Of a DNA stretch of 64,000 nt, positions 31,080-41,883 are shown one piece after another. The DNA is taken from the NCBI GenBank assembly GCA_964036045.1, contig OZ038386.1:17124329-17188328 (forward strand). The letters run 5' to 3'. Below the pieces are notes generated by a model that was not told the DNA's origin, did not search any database, and saw only the letters and a list, made by a program, of their open reading frames with translations. The first letter of the stretch is position 1, and each line of letters starts with the position of its first letter. This DNA comes from Eutreptiella sp. 'Long Island Sound 2002'. Its lineage: Eukaryota; Euglenozoa; Euglenophyceae; Eutreptiales; Eutreptiaceae. The position numbers and the translations under genes are program-made.

Positions 31080-34000
31080 TGCTGCAAGACCAAGTACCTG
31101 GAGAAGCAGGTCAGGCAGATCGTGACCAACTCCGCCACCTTTGCCGATGTGTTGGTTGCCCTGGAGGGGCAGTACCCGACCTACGAAACCGACCTCTCCA
31201 TCAGGGCCGAGATCCAGAACCTGCCCGTGCTGCCCACCAACCCCAAACCTGGCAGGGTCTCTGAGCTGTTGGCTGACCTGGATCACTGGGCTGGACGACT
31301 GACGCCCGGTTCCTACAGCAGCGACGACCTGCTGTTCTGGTTGGTGGCCAAGCTCTCTCGAGACCTATGGGACGAGTGCCGTTTGACGGCGGAGCGCAAG
31401 GCTAGATCCCTCCGCTACGAGGATCTATGCGTGCTACTCCTGGAGCTGGCGCTGGAGAAGGAGAGCGACCAGCACTTGAACAATTACCGTCCTGGAGGAG
31501 GAGGTTCTGGAGGTCATGGCAAAGGGTACCAAGGGTCCCGACCTGGGCAGGGGACTACCCCCAAACACGCCCACGCCTGTATCATGGAGAACGTGAAGGA
31601 GCTATTCTGGTATGATGCCACAGACGAGCAGAGCCACCTGCAGCACGCCCCTGACTGCGAGCAGCAAGACTGCTTCGTAGTCCAGGGGAAGCAGCAGGAG
31701 AAGAACACCGGCGCCAAAGCGAAGCTGCCGGATCATTACAGGTGCACCATCACGTGTGCATTCTGCGGGAAGCGGAAGCACTACGAGGATGAGTGCTACC
31801 ATAAGCAACGCCTATCGGCGAAGCTTAAGGGTGAAGATCCTGGCAAAGGGTCAGGCAAAGGTGGAGGCAAAGGCAAAGGCAACGACTCCGGCAAGGGCAA
31901 GTCGAAAGGACGTGGTCAAGGGCAAGACAGGGGTCAAGGTGGACGAGGAGGAGGCGGTAACCGCCAGCCCGACAACAAGAACAAGGACAAGAACGGAGGC
32001 AACCCCAACCCTAATCCAGGGGGGAACTCCGAGCCCTCTGGAGGGCAGTCTGGTCCTACCACACGCTCACAAACGCAGGCCCAGCAAGAACAAGGAGCCA
32101 AGCGTGAGCATGAAGGTGGTGATGACGGCAACGCTAAGAAGAGGAGCCGTTTCATGAGGATGGCCCGCAAATTGCGGAACAAGGGGTTCGAGGTAACCTG
32201 TCCCGCGGAGTTCCGACGGCGACGCTCTGGTGGCACCCAAGACCTGGTGTTTTGGGTACGTATCCGACTAGGGGGACGCGAATACCTGGGGGTATTGGAC
32301 ACTGGCGCCACCATATCTATAGTGGCCAAGAAAATTTTACCTTGTGGGAGCCTGAAGAACACCATGACCACCGCTGCTATACGCATGGGGGATGGACATG
32401 TGGTGCACAGCTGCGGGGACTGTGAAGTGGAGGTACCTATGGGCTCCCGGACTATCGCCCATCGGTTCTATGTGATGGACACTGAGGCCTTCGACTTTGT
32501 ACCGGGGACTGACTTCTTCGTACAGCACTCCCAGATACAATCCCTGACGCTGCAAGCGCCCTACCTCCTCTACGTGGACCACGGCAGTGGCAGAGAGTCT
32601 GTGCCACTGGAGCAGTCGGAACATACCTCGAGTTACCTGAGGCTATCAAAGGAGGAGCCCTCGAACATGATGGCGGCCTCCAAAACTGAGGACTATCAAC
32701 TATTGGGGGAAGTCCTAGACCAAGGTCTGAAGGAGTTGGGTTACTCTCGAGAAGACCTGAGTGTGGAGTTGTTCGCCAGCAACAAGCAGCATGTACTGGA
32801 CCTTTACTGCAGCAAGGGGAAGAACTGCAGCTACAAATTTTACTGGCCCTCTTTCGGGATGGCCTACGGGAACCCCAGGTTCAGTGAACTGGGGAGGGTG
32901 CTGACCAAGGTGGCCTTGGAACGTTCCCGTATGGTCCTGTGTTCCCCCGATTGGGGAGCCCATGGGGGCAACGAGTACTGGCAAAACCTCCTGGACAGGC
33001 TGACTATCAGCTCTGTTCGTTTGCCTGATGAGGCCATCTACGTGCCTCTGGGACGCAAGACGCCTATTGGGAAGCCCGGATGGGGGAGTATGCTCAGCGT
33101 GGTGGACGGAGGTCTTACCTCCATTCCCTGGGAGGATCTGGACCCGACTCTGGTCCAGGCTATACAACGAGAAAGCGATGGACTCGCCTTGGGTGACTTG
33201 AAGGATCGCCTACGACCTCAAGATGCTGTTGAGACTACACCCGGAGGAGATGAGTACGTCGTGACTGACACCAACGCCCCCTACTCTCCCTGCCATGTAC
33301 CTGTTCCTGATGGAGTCTCTGAGTGTGGACTATCTGAGCTACCTAGCTCTATCCACTCAGACGACAAAACTGAGCACGACGCCTTCTTCGTGCAGACCTG
33401 TGTGGAGGAAGTGGAGAACGCCGAGTACATCGCCCCACTAAAACCCCTACTCTCCATGAGGGTGGAAGACCCCGTGGATGAAGAGCTGGACCCCCGATCC
33501 AGGCTCAGGGAGTATGTGGATTCCAAGAGGAAGTTGGTGGCGAAAAAGCTATGCTACGCGAAGCCTACCCGCAGCTCATGGCCACTGAAGCAAGGACGTA
33601 TGGGAGACCTATCCCAATTGAGGGAGGACCTCGAACAGAAGATCACCACCTGGCAAAGGGAGGTAGATCTTAAGCTCATGAAGAGCGTGTGGGGCGCCCA
33701 TGTGAGGACCCCAGAGGAAGACAACCTCTCGGAGGAATGTGTATGTGAACCCCCTCGAGCGTGCCTATGTTGCCATCGTCCACCGGAGATGGTTGAACAA
33801 GACCTTCTATATGCCTACCAAGGGCTGAACGACACTACCACGGGCGAAGAGTCGGTGGAGGACCACCTCCCGACGTCTATTCAGGGGGCAAGCAACTTAC
33901 ACTCTGACGAGGACATGGAGGACAAGAACAAGGTATTGGACCCGCGGGTACAGAAGCTTATAAGGACCTATCTGGAGGTGTTCGGAGAACTACCCCCTCC

Positions 34001-34253
34001 AGCCTCATGTGACAAGCTGGTACAGATGGACCTCAAGCTGAAACCCGAGTTCGTGGGTCACAAGATCCGGAGGAGACCCTATCCAGCTCCTAAAGAGCAG
34101 GCCGACGAGATTGAGCGACAGATACAAGAATGTATCGACGCTGCCCTAGTCCTGGAGTACAAGGACGGGGACTACCCCCTACACTGCAGCCCCTGTTTCC
34201 TGGTGGCTAAACCTGGGTCTACAGCCAAACGGCTGGTAGTGGACTACGGAGAG
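31080..34253 (+). CDS. pol: Element 1 gag-pol: capsid end, CCHC knuckle, protease, Dam-like block, RT start
   Basis: 1,058 codons continuing the frame from 8160. The capsid C-terminal half (DLDHWAGRLTPGSYSSDDLL region) is followed by the zinc knuckle CAFCGKRKHYEDEC (CX2CX4HX4C), a Gly/Lys-rich low-complexity tract, and the aspartic protease with active site LDTGATIS. About 200 residues on, VELFASNK ... YGNPRF ... VLCSPDW ... SMLSVVDGGL lines up with the NPPF-type block of Element 2, here with a degenerate NPRF. The RT N-terminus (CSPCFLVAKPGS ... RLVVDYGE) is of Ty3 type. LINE B interrupts it at 34253, adding VGR and a stop. Gag and pol are one continuous frame. Confidence 0.88.
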
Positions 34254-34268
34254 GTAGGTAGGTAGGTA
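34254..34268 (-). repeat. 15-nt tetranucleotide 3' tail of LINE B
   Basis: TACCTACCTACCTAC in the sense direction, exactly the same length as in LINE A, placed against GAGAG of the Element 1 RT gene. Confidence 0.9.
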
Positions 34269-35613
34269 CTCTCGGGAGCTCGGGATGCCTCCTTTGACAT
34301 TGCAGGAAGAAGGTCTTACCAAGGGGACGTCCTGTCCCTCCCACTGCCCTATGTCAGGTGCCTCTTGAGCCGCTCCCGCATGTGCTTGGGAAGGCATTGT
34401 CGCGGCCACCCGGTCCATGTGTCCCAGGTGGGAGGGTGTCCCCACATGTGTCCATGGGTAGGGCCACATGCCCCCTCCTTTGGGCGGCAGCTCTGGGGGG
34501 CTGCCCAGCCGTGTGGAGTATCTCTCACCACAAGGGGTATTGCTCCCGCTTGTCTACGGTACAACCGCCTCACTGTTGTGGCTTGAGTTGCGGGGCCACT
34601 CTGCTTGGCAGGTGACCCCCTCCTGGACTGTGTACCGGCTCGCCTGTCACCGGTTGCTTCCATGGCTCCGGGTGACGTTTGCCATGGTCCCCGATGCAGC
34701 CTGGCCGGGCTCGGACCAGTGGCCTTGGAGTACCGCTCCTGCCACTGGCCCGGTGGGTCGGCTGGGTCGCCACAGTGCGTCTGACCCATGGGGTATTGGT
34801 TCTTTCCTGTCCCTCGGCCGCCCTACGTGTGTGCAGTGTCCTGGGCCGCTGGGCTCCTGTCCACCGGTGTGCCCGCGCGAATTGCTGTGGTGCGTCTGCG
34901 GTGTCCTGGGCCAGCTGGCTCCTGTTCACCGGTGTGCTCGCTCGGTGTGTTGTGTTGCATGTGCGGTGTCCTGGGCCACTGGGCTCCTGTTCACCGGTGT
35001 GCGTGCTGTGTGCGGTGCGCGTGTGCCATGGGTGGTTGTGTCTCTCTTCCTCCCCCCCTAATTTTCGTTTTTTTTTTACTTGTTTTTTTTTTTTGGGAAA
35101 AAAAAGAAAAAACAAAAAAGAGAAAAACTGGGGCGCGCGTACACTGCAGGCACAGGCATGGGCAGCTGGTGCGGCGGTGCAATAGCGTTGTGTCCTCTGG
35201 CGTGTGTCGTCGGTGCTGTGGCGGCGGTTGCGCCCCAGGGGTGCGGCTCGCGCGTCCTGATGTACACGGGCTTGGGTCAGGGTGGGTTTGGTGAGGTGTC
35301 TCTTTGCTTCTGGAGCTGGCTGGTTAGGCGGCTGTGTGGGCTGTGGGTGTGGGCTGTGGTTACGGTGTTCCCTCGGCGGGCTTGGTCAGGAGTCAAGGGT
35401 TAGCGGTTTCGGGGTGTGGCTCGGGTTTGATTTGTGCTTGGGTTCTGGCTCGGTTAGGCAGTTGCGACGGTAGCGGGCCTGGGTTCGGTGCCTTTGGGCG
35501 TAGTGGTGCTCGTTGTCGTGTGCGTTGGCTTCCTTCGGCGTCCGGTTCGTTTGGTGACTTCTGGGCGGGGCCTGGCGTGGCGCCCCGTGGTGGTGGTTTG
35601 CTGGGTAACGGGG
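34269..35613 (-). other. 3' UTR of LINE B
   Basis: Matches the LINE A 3' UTR almost base for base, including three 65-bp-type units near 34,855-35,015 and the T-run/A-run hairpin near 35,070-35,115, which is shorter here by several T residues. Confidence 0.8.
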
Positions 35614-36996
35614 TTAGATGGCGGCGCCGCTGGCCGGGGGGTCAGGCGCGTCGTGTTGTGTGGCGCGCAGGGCTCCTGGGGTGCTGTGGGTGTCGCCGGT
35701 GTCGGTGCGCCGACGCTTGTGGGGTGGTGAGGGGGTGTGTTTGTGCGGGGCTGGGCTTTGGGTGATGTCCCACAGGCGGATGCCGTCTCGCTGCGTTTCC
35801 TGGAGGGTCTCCCGCAGGCGCCTGAGGACAGACGGGTGGTCCTGGGGCGCGGGGAGGTTGCGGGGGTGGACTCCCAGGGGGTGGAGCGCATCGGCCAGCA
35901 TGGCTTCGCATGCGGCCTGCGGCATCCACCCGCCCGCCGGCCGGAGGCGGCAGTTCTCCACCGACCCCTTGCGGGGCCGATGGACCAGGCCCTCGAGGGA
36001 GCGCTCTCCCCGGGCCCACTTTCGCAGCTCCCAGAGCTGCGTGTGGGTCCAGCGCTGCCACCACTGTTCCTGGGCGGGCCTGCGGTCTTGGGCGGAGGAG
36101 TGGGCGTGGGTGGGTGTGACGGGGTCGTGGGGACCGGTGGCGGTGGCGGGCCTGGGGGATTCCTCGTAGTCCTGTTCCGTGGGGGTGCGTGGGGAGTGGG
36201 GGCGCACGCGGATGTGGACCCGCGGGTGTGCGCGTACGGTCTCCGCCTCGGGGTTGGGCGGGGACTCGCGGCGGCGGCGGTAGTGGGGCATGCGTTGTAT
36301 GTAGGCTGTCATCGAGGGTTGGTAGGGGGGCGGGGACGCTGCTGGCGGACCCTGGCGTCGTTCTGGCCTGGTCGGGAGCGGTCCGTGGGCCTGGGGTGCG
36401 GGCTTTGAGAGGTGGCGGGACGAGGTGCGTCGTGCTTCGGCCGCGGCGCGCTCCGTCATGAAGGAGGTGGCGGTGGCGTCGGTGACGGTTGGGGGGCGCC
36501 GCGCTGGGCGCTGCCGCCTTCGGGCCTGGGACAGCTGGGGCCGGATGTCATAGAGGACGTCCTCGGGGGGCCGGGCTCGCGCTGCCGTCGTGGCGCGGGG
36601 CTTGGACTTGGGTTTGGGCTTGGCTGCGGGTTGCCGTCGTGGCGTGCTGACGGGTTTGGGTGGCTGTTTGGCGGCGGTCTTGGGTTTCGGCTGGGTCGGG
36701 GGTGTGGGCTTCGTCGGGGCGTGGGCCTTGGCGGCGGCGGGGCTGCTCGCGGTGGGGGTGGGTTTCGGGGCCCGTTTGGGAGGTGTCCCCCGCGGCCTGG
36801 GGGGTGGAGTGCTGGATGAGGACGTGGTGGTGGTGGTGGATGAGGTGGTCGTGGTGGTGGAGGTTGTGGAGTCGGAGGCGGAGGAGAGGGCTGTGGGTGA
36901 CCGCGGAGGGTCCTGGGCTTCGGGGGCGGGCGTATGATGCTGGGTCCTGTAAGTAGCGAGAACGAGGGTGCAGGTTCGGGCACCGGGCGTGTGCAT
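35614..36996 (-). CDS. LINE B ORF4, basic protein of unknown function
   Basis: 460 codons, ATG at 36996, TAA at 35614. This is the longer and apparently intact version of the ORF broken in LINE A. Residues ~35-160 are Ser/Thr-rich and then Lys/Pro/Ala-rich and disordered. From ~165 on the sequence is Arg-rich and includes EDVLYDIRPQLSQARRR. The C-terminal third holds WWQRWTHTQLWELRKWARGE, RRLRETLQETQRDG and a terminal KRRRTD cluster. It starts about 70 bp after the ORF3 TAA at 37069. Strong net positive charge suggests an RNA- or DNA-binding or chaperone-like role, which is inference. Confidence 0.65.
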   Translation of the reverse strand: MHTPGARTCTLVLATYRTQHHTPAPEAQDPPRSPTALSSASDSTTSTTTTTSSTTTTTSSSSTPPPRPRGTPPKRAPKPTPTASSPAAAKAHAPTKPTPPTQPKPKTAAKQPPKPVSTPRRQPAAKPKPKSKPRATTAARARPPEDVLYDIRPQLSQARRRQRPARRPPTVTDATATSFMTERAAAEARRTSSRHLSKPAPQAHGPLPTRPERRQGPPAASPPPYQPSMTAYIQRMPHYRRRRESPPNPEAETVRAHPRVHIRVRPHSPRTPTEQDYEESPRPATATGPHDPVTPTHAHSSAQDRRPAQEQWWQRWTHTQLWELRKWARGERSLEGLVHRPRKGSVENCRLRPAGGWMPQAACEAMLADALHPLGVHPRNLPAPQDHPSVLRRLRETLQETQRDGIRLWDITQSPAPHKHTPSPPHKRRRTDTGDTHSTPGALRATQHDAPDPPASGAAI

Positions 36997-37068
36997 GCGT
37001 TTTCCCTGGTGATCCGTGCGTGCTGGTGCTGGCGTGGCGGCGTTGTCTCGGCTGCGCTGGCACGTGGG

Positions 37069-40000
37069 TTACCCAGGGGGTGGCCATATCTGCTCCAGGA
37101 CGTGCGGGTGTGTTTGCTGGAGGTAGTCGAGGGTCTGGAAGAAGCATCGCTGGATGCCGGGCATGTCCTCCTCTGTGAGGTGGGGGTAGTTTTGGGTGGG
37201 GGTGTCTGGGCCCGGCCACAGCAGCGTCATGAGGCGGGCTGCCACCATGTACGGGCATAGTTGTAGGGTGGTGGGGCGTTGGGGGGTGGGTCCCCTGCGG
37301 TTTGGGGGGGCTTCCCTCTGCTTGGGGCGCAGCCTGACCACCCACACCCATCGGTCCGTGGGGATCCCCCAGGTTCGTTGGGTCCACTTGGCGAGGCAAT
37401 ACATCGCCCTACCAAGGCCCTGGTAGCTGCTGCGGATGGAAAGCAGTGTGTCCAGGGATTTGGGTTCCCACGTGCCCCAGATGTGGGGGTTGTCCGGGTC
37501 ATCCCCCCTGGCGTACGTGTCGGGGCCTGGGTTGTGTGGGGGGGGGGGGTGTAGTCGGCGGGGAGGAGGGAGTCGGTGCCGTGTACTACCCAGTGGTCTG
37601 TGGGTGCGTGGTAGTTGGTGGTGGAGAGGGTGTAGTGCAGATTGTACATGAGGGTCATGTACGTGGAGGGGGCTGGCTGCTGCTCGTCGGGGTTGGGGAT
37701 GTCCCCCGGGACGTGGTGCCGGAAGTTGCTCAGGGAGGCCATCCGGGCTACCCATGTTTCCCGCTCCCACTCTTTGGTGCTGTCGGGGGTGGCGTAGGGT
37801 CGGGCGTGGGCCATGTCGGGCTCGTGGTAGCGGGTGCGGCCCTTGGTGTCCACCCGCCCCGGCACGGGGTGTCCGACTAGGTGTCGCCCCCAGTCGATGG
37901 GGGGCACCCAGATCCGGCTCCCCGTGGGGGGCGGGCTCTCGCCGTCTGGGGTGGCGCGTGGGGGGCGCTCGTGTCGGGCGACGTGGAGGAAGGCGTCGAA
38001 GAGGAAGTCTCTGACGCCTTCCCCCAGGGTGGCCGCCTGGACCAGGGTGGCCGCCCGGTTGGGGGTGCTGGTGCCGGAGGTGCGGAGGTACAGCACGACG
38101 TCCTGTTCCCCGAGTCCCCGGAGGTGCTGCCGTACCGCTGCGGGGTTGTGTAGGGCGTAGGGGTCGGCCGGTGCGGCGGCTGGTGGTGCGGGGTGTGATG
38201 GGGGGGGTGGTGTGGGTTTGGGGGGGGTGGTCGTCGTTGTCGCGTGTGGGGTCCGGTGATGGGGTCTCTTGCGGCGGTCGCGGGAGGGGGGATTCGCGGT
38301 GGCGTGTGTCAGCGGGGGTATCGATGTCAATTGGCTGGTGTTGGCTGCCGCGTGTTGTGTCCGTGGCCTGGTCTCGGGGGGGGGCGGGGGGGGGTGGTGT
38401 GGGGGTGGCGCTGTTGGTGGTAGGGGGGGCCGGGGTTGGGTGTTGTGCTGGCTGGGGGTCTGGGCGTCCCTGTGGGTCGTGTGGGTGTTGCGTGTGTGCG
38501 CCGTGCGGGCCTTGCGGTTCTTGACTGGTTGTGGTGCCGGGCTGTGGGTGGGAGGCGGCCGCATGAGCGTCCGGGTGGGGCTGTGGTCCGTATGTAATGG
38601 GTGTCTGCTGGTGGATGGTGCCCGCTGGTATGGGGTGTGGGTGGGGGGGCTGCTGGTGGTGGTGGGGTTGGGGGGGCGGGGGTGGGTGTTGTGCTGGCTG
38701 GGGGTCCGGGCGTCCCTGTGGGTCGTGTGGGTGTTGCGTGTGTGCGCCGTGCGGCCCTTGCGGTTCATGACTGGTTGTGGTGCCGGGGTGTGGGTGGGAG
38801 GCGGCTGCATGAGCGTCCGGGTGGGGCTGTGGTCCGTATGTAATGGGTGGCTGCTGGTGGATGGTGCTCGCTGGTATGGGGTGTGGGTGAGGGGGCTGTG
38901 GGTGGTGGTGGGGCGCTCCTACTAGGCCCTGGTGTTGCTGGCGTGCGTGCGCGGCTCCTCGCGGGTCCATGGGGGTGTACCGTGGCTCGTATGTCGTGGG
39001 CCCGTGTAGCGGGGGCGGCGGGTGGTGCTGGACCGCGTGGTGGTGGTGTGGAGGGTGTGTTGGTTGTGTGTGGTACCCCGGCGTTGGTGGGTGTGGTGGC
39101 AGGGGCTGGTGGTGGTGGAATATGTGATGGTGTGGTGCGGTGATGTGCGCTATGTGGGGTGGGTGGTTCGCGGGGCCTGGTTGTGCTGGGGCGTGGTGGG
39201 GATGTAGCTGGTGGGGGTCGCAGTAGCATGGGGGCATTAGGGGGTAGGGGTTGGGAGGGACGGGGGCGTGGTGGTGGTGTTGGTGGTGCCATGTCCCCTG
39301 GCTCTGCGCGTATGGTGGACCTGGCATGGTGTGGACGTGTGTGGGCGGTGGTGGCTGACTGGGCAGCAGGGTTTGGGTGCTGCGGTACGGTGGTGGTGGT
39401 GGGCGCTGGCGGTGGCGGTGTTGTTGGTGTGCCCCGGGGGTCTGGGCGTGGGGTGGTGCAGTGTGGCTGTACCCGGGCCTTGGTCGGGGCGTCGCGCCCT
39501 GCTGGCAGGCGCGTTGGCGGGCCCCCTGACCTGTCTTGGTCTTCTTGGCCTGGTGGTTGTCGGGGGCGGGTGAACCCCCCTGTCCCCGTGGGGGCGACGG
39601 GGAGCGGGCGTGCCAGCGGTGTGCCTCTTGGAGGCTCGTCTTGAGGCCTCTGACGTAGGTTTCCTGGTCCTTGAGGCCCATCCGCGTGGCGGTGGCCTCG
39701 TCGGGGGCGGCCAGGTGGACGTCCCGAAAAGACGCCCAGCCCTCCGGGGGCTTCTGTTGTGCGGGGTGGGGGTGGTGTGCCGGGTAGAGGAGTGCGCTGA
39801 GTGGGTAAGGTGTTCCCTTCCGTCGGCCCAGGGCGTTGTTGAACCGGCGGCAAGTGATTCGGAGGTAGGCTGCTATCTCCTCTGGTGCCGTGTCGGCCCA
39901 CGCTTCCGGCGTCAGGGCTGCTGCTTGGGGGGCCGGGAGTTGTGGGTCTGGGAGGTGTAGGTCTCGGTGGTGGAGGTATAGGGCGAGGAGGATGTGGCGG

Positions 40001-40536
40001 GCCACCACGTTCAAGCCGCCCCCGCTGTGGCGTAGGGGTGGGCTGTGGGGGGGCAGGAGTGTGCTGCCCGTGGCCACGGCTATGGTCCATGCGTGGTCCG
40101 CCGCGTCCGCCACGTAGTACCCTCCCAGGTGGTCCCGGAGGCTGTCGGTGAGGAACCCGAAGAAGCTGGGGTGGCTGGCGGGGGGGGGTGCGGCTGGGGC
40201 CGCGGGCCGCTCGCGGTGGAGGGGGTTGAGTTCCCCGCAGTGGGGGCAGTGGGTGAGGCGGTGCGCGGCTCCCAGGCAGACCCAGTGGTCTGGGTTGCAG
40301 GGCAGGGCTGTCTGCGGTAGCCGCTGGCGAACGCAGAGGGGACATGCGGTGGCTGGCGGTTGGTGGTACCTGTGGACGGACGGCGGCGTGGGGGGATGGG
40401 GGCTGGTGGCGCGCGCATGCTGGTGGGAGTGTGTGCGGTGCCTGTGGTGTCCGTGTGTGCTGTGCCAGTGCTGTGCTCGGTGGACGGTGTGTAGACGTGG
40501 TGGGGGTTCCGTGTTGGTATGCCACGGGGTAGGTTC
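37069..40536 (-). pseudogene. LINE B ORF3: zinc finger, His/Pro-rich, C-terminal domain
   Basis: In-frame continuation of RNase H after TGA at 40537. The CPLC / DHWVC / HCPHCG cluster is retained (about 40,218-40,341). Two near-identical His/Pro/Gln-rich units and a third shorter one follow. The frame stays open further than in LINE A, then shifts in a G run near 38.2 kb. The C-terminal domain is readable from about 37.57 to 38.17 kb in a second frame, and the last ~150 codons return to the first frame, ending TAA at 37069. A long open frame therefore exists but is a mosaic of correct and shifted translation. Confidence 0.6.
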
Positions 40537-41883
40537 TCATGGTTGGTAGAACAGGAGTTTGAGGAGTTGGGCTTGGTCTGTTGGGGGCAGGGTTGCCGCA
40601 TGCTGCAGGTATTTATGGGTGCGGTATGTGAGCTGCTCCGCCGTCTTGGCAACGGCCGTCCGCTGCATGTGCGCCGCCGTGGCCTGGGGGTCCTCCGCGT
40701 GGGTGCGTAGCAAGGTGTAGACGGCAGTGGGGACGAGTCCCCTGCGGACCGCCTCGAGCACCTCCGTTTGCTTGAGGACGGTGGTGAGTTGCTGGGTCGC
40801 CGGGGACTGCGTCAGCCATCCGGCGTGCTGTGCGATGGTGTGGGTTGGGTTCCAGTCTGTGAGGGTGTCCAGTCCTCTGTACAGGGGGCACGCCTTGAAG
40901 TGGTCCCATGTTTCTTCTTCCGCGTGGCTGCAGATGCATTTGGTGTATCCTGCGGGGACGTGGATCGAGCGGCGCGCATACCATCGGTGGTATCAGGTGA
41001 GGAGGGGAAGCTGTTCGAGGGCGAGTTGGAGTCGGGGCTTTTGTAGGTGTGCTGGGAGGCTATCCGGGCGCAGGGCGGAGTAGTAGAGGGGAGTGTGGAC
41101 GGAGTCTTCAAGGCGTCGGAGGAGTTCGGTGTTCGCTGGGTGGCCCAGTGTGGTGGCCAGTTGCTGGATGGGTGTGGGGTAGTGGTACTGCTTGTCTCGA
41201 TCCGTGTACGGCGTGTCCTCGGGCATCCATTGGGGGGGCTGTGTGGCCGGGGGTATCGGGGGCAGGTGCTGCAGGTGGCTGTGGTGTGGGGTGTCCAGTC
41301 GCACGCGTTCGAGCCCTGGGGTGTGGTTGGTGTTCTGGTGTTTGGCCTGCGTGTCTGCGCGTCCATTGTCGTATGCGTAGCGGTGTGACTCCTGCTTGAC
41401 GATGTGTAGGGCGTCCTGGGGGTGCATGCCCTTGAAGACCATCCATAGTCCCAACGCTTGTGTGGTGAGGCCGGACTCGAGTGCTTTGTGGAGGGGCAGG
41501 TCCGCAAGGCGCCTGGTGAGGTGGATGTCGACCGTGGCGTCCACGACTACCCAGATGTTGCGGGGCCGGATCGTCGTGGGTGGCGGTGTGGCGGTGACGG
41601 CGTCTGCCATGGTGCGCAGTTCGCCGTGGGAGGACGCCCCAAAGATGGTGGCCCCGGTGTGGTGTTCCACGTGGAGGCCGTCCGCGTGCCGGGTGATGCG
41701 CACGGAGGCGCAACCGACCGTGGGGGTGCGTTGCTGGGTGCCGGATGCGTCAGTGAAGTAGATGATGTCGGTTTCGCTGGGTATGGGTAGGCCGGCCATT
41801 GCTGTGGGGTGATAGACGTAGATGGGGTTCCCCTGGGCGGTTCTGGTCGGTGATTTGCGTGGGTTGCAGTAGTGGCGCTGCAT
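40537..41883 (-). pseudogene. LINE B ribonuclease H domain (nonsense-interrupted)
   Basis: The same acidic quartet as in LINE A (TDASG, GELRTM, VVVDATVD, GRADTQAK). TGA at 40993 replaces a CGA that is intact in LINE A, cutting the frame before the CICSHAEEE-type zinc knuckle, which continues in frame to TGA at 40537. A one-base insertion near 41,850 relative to LINE A puts this domain out of frame with RT. Confidence 0.8.
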
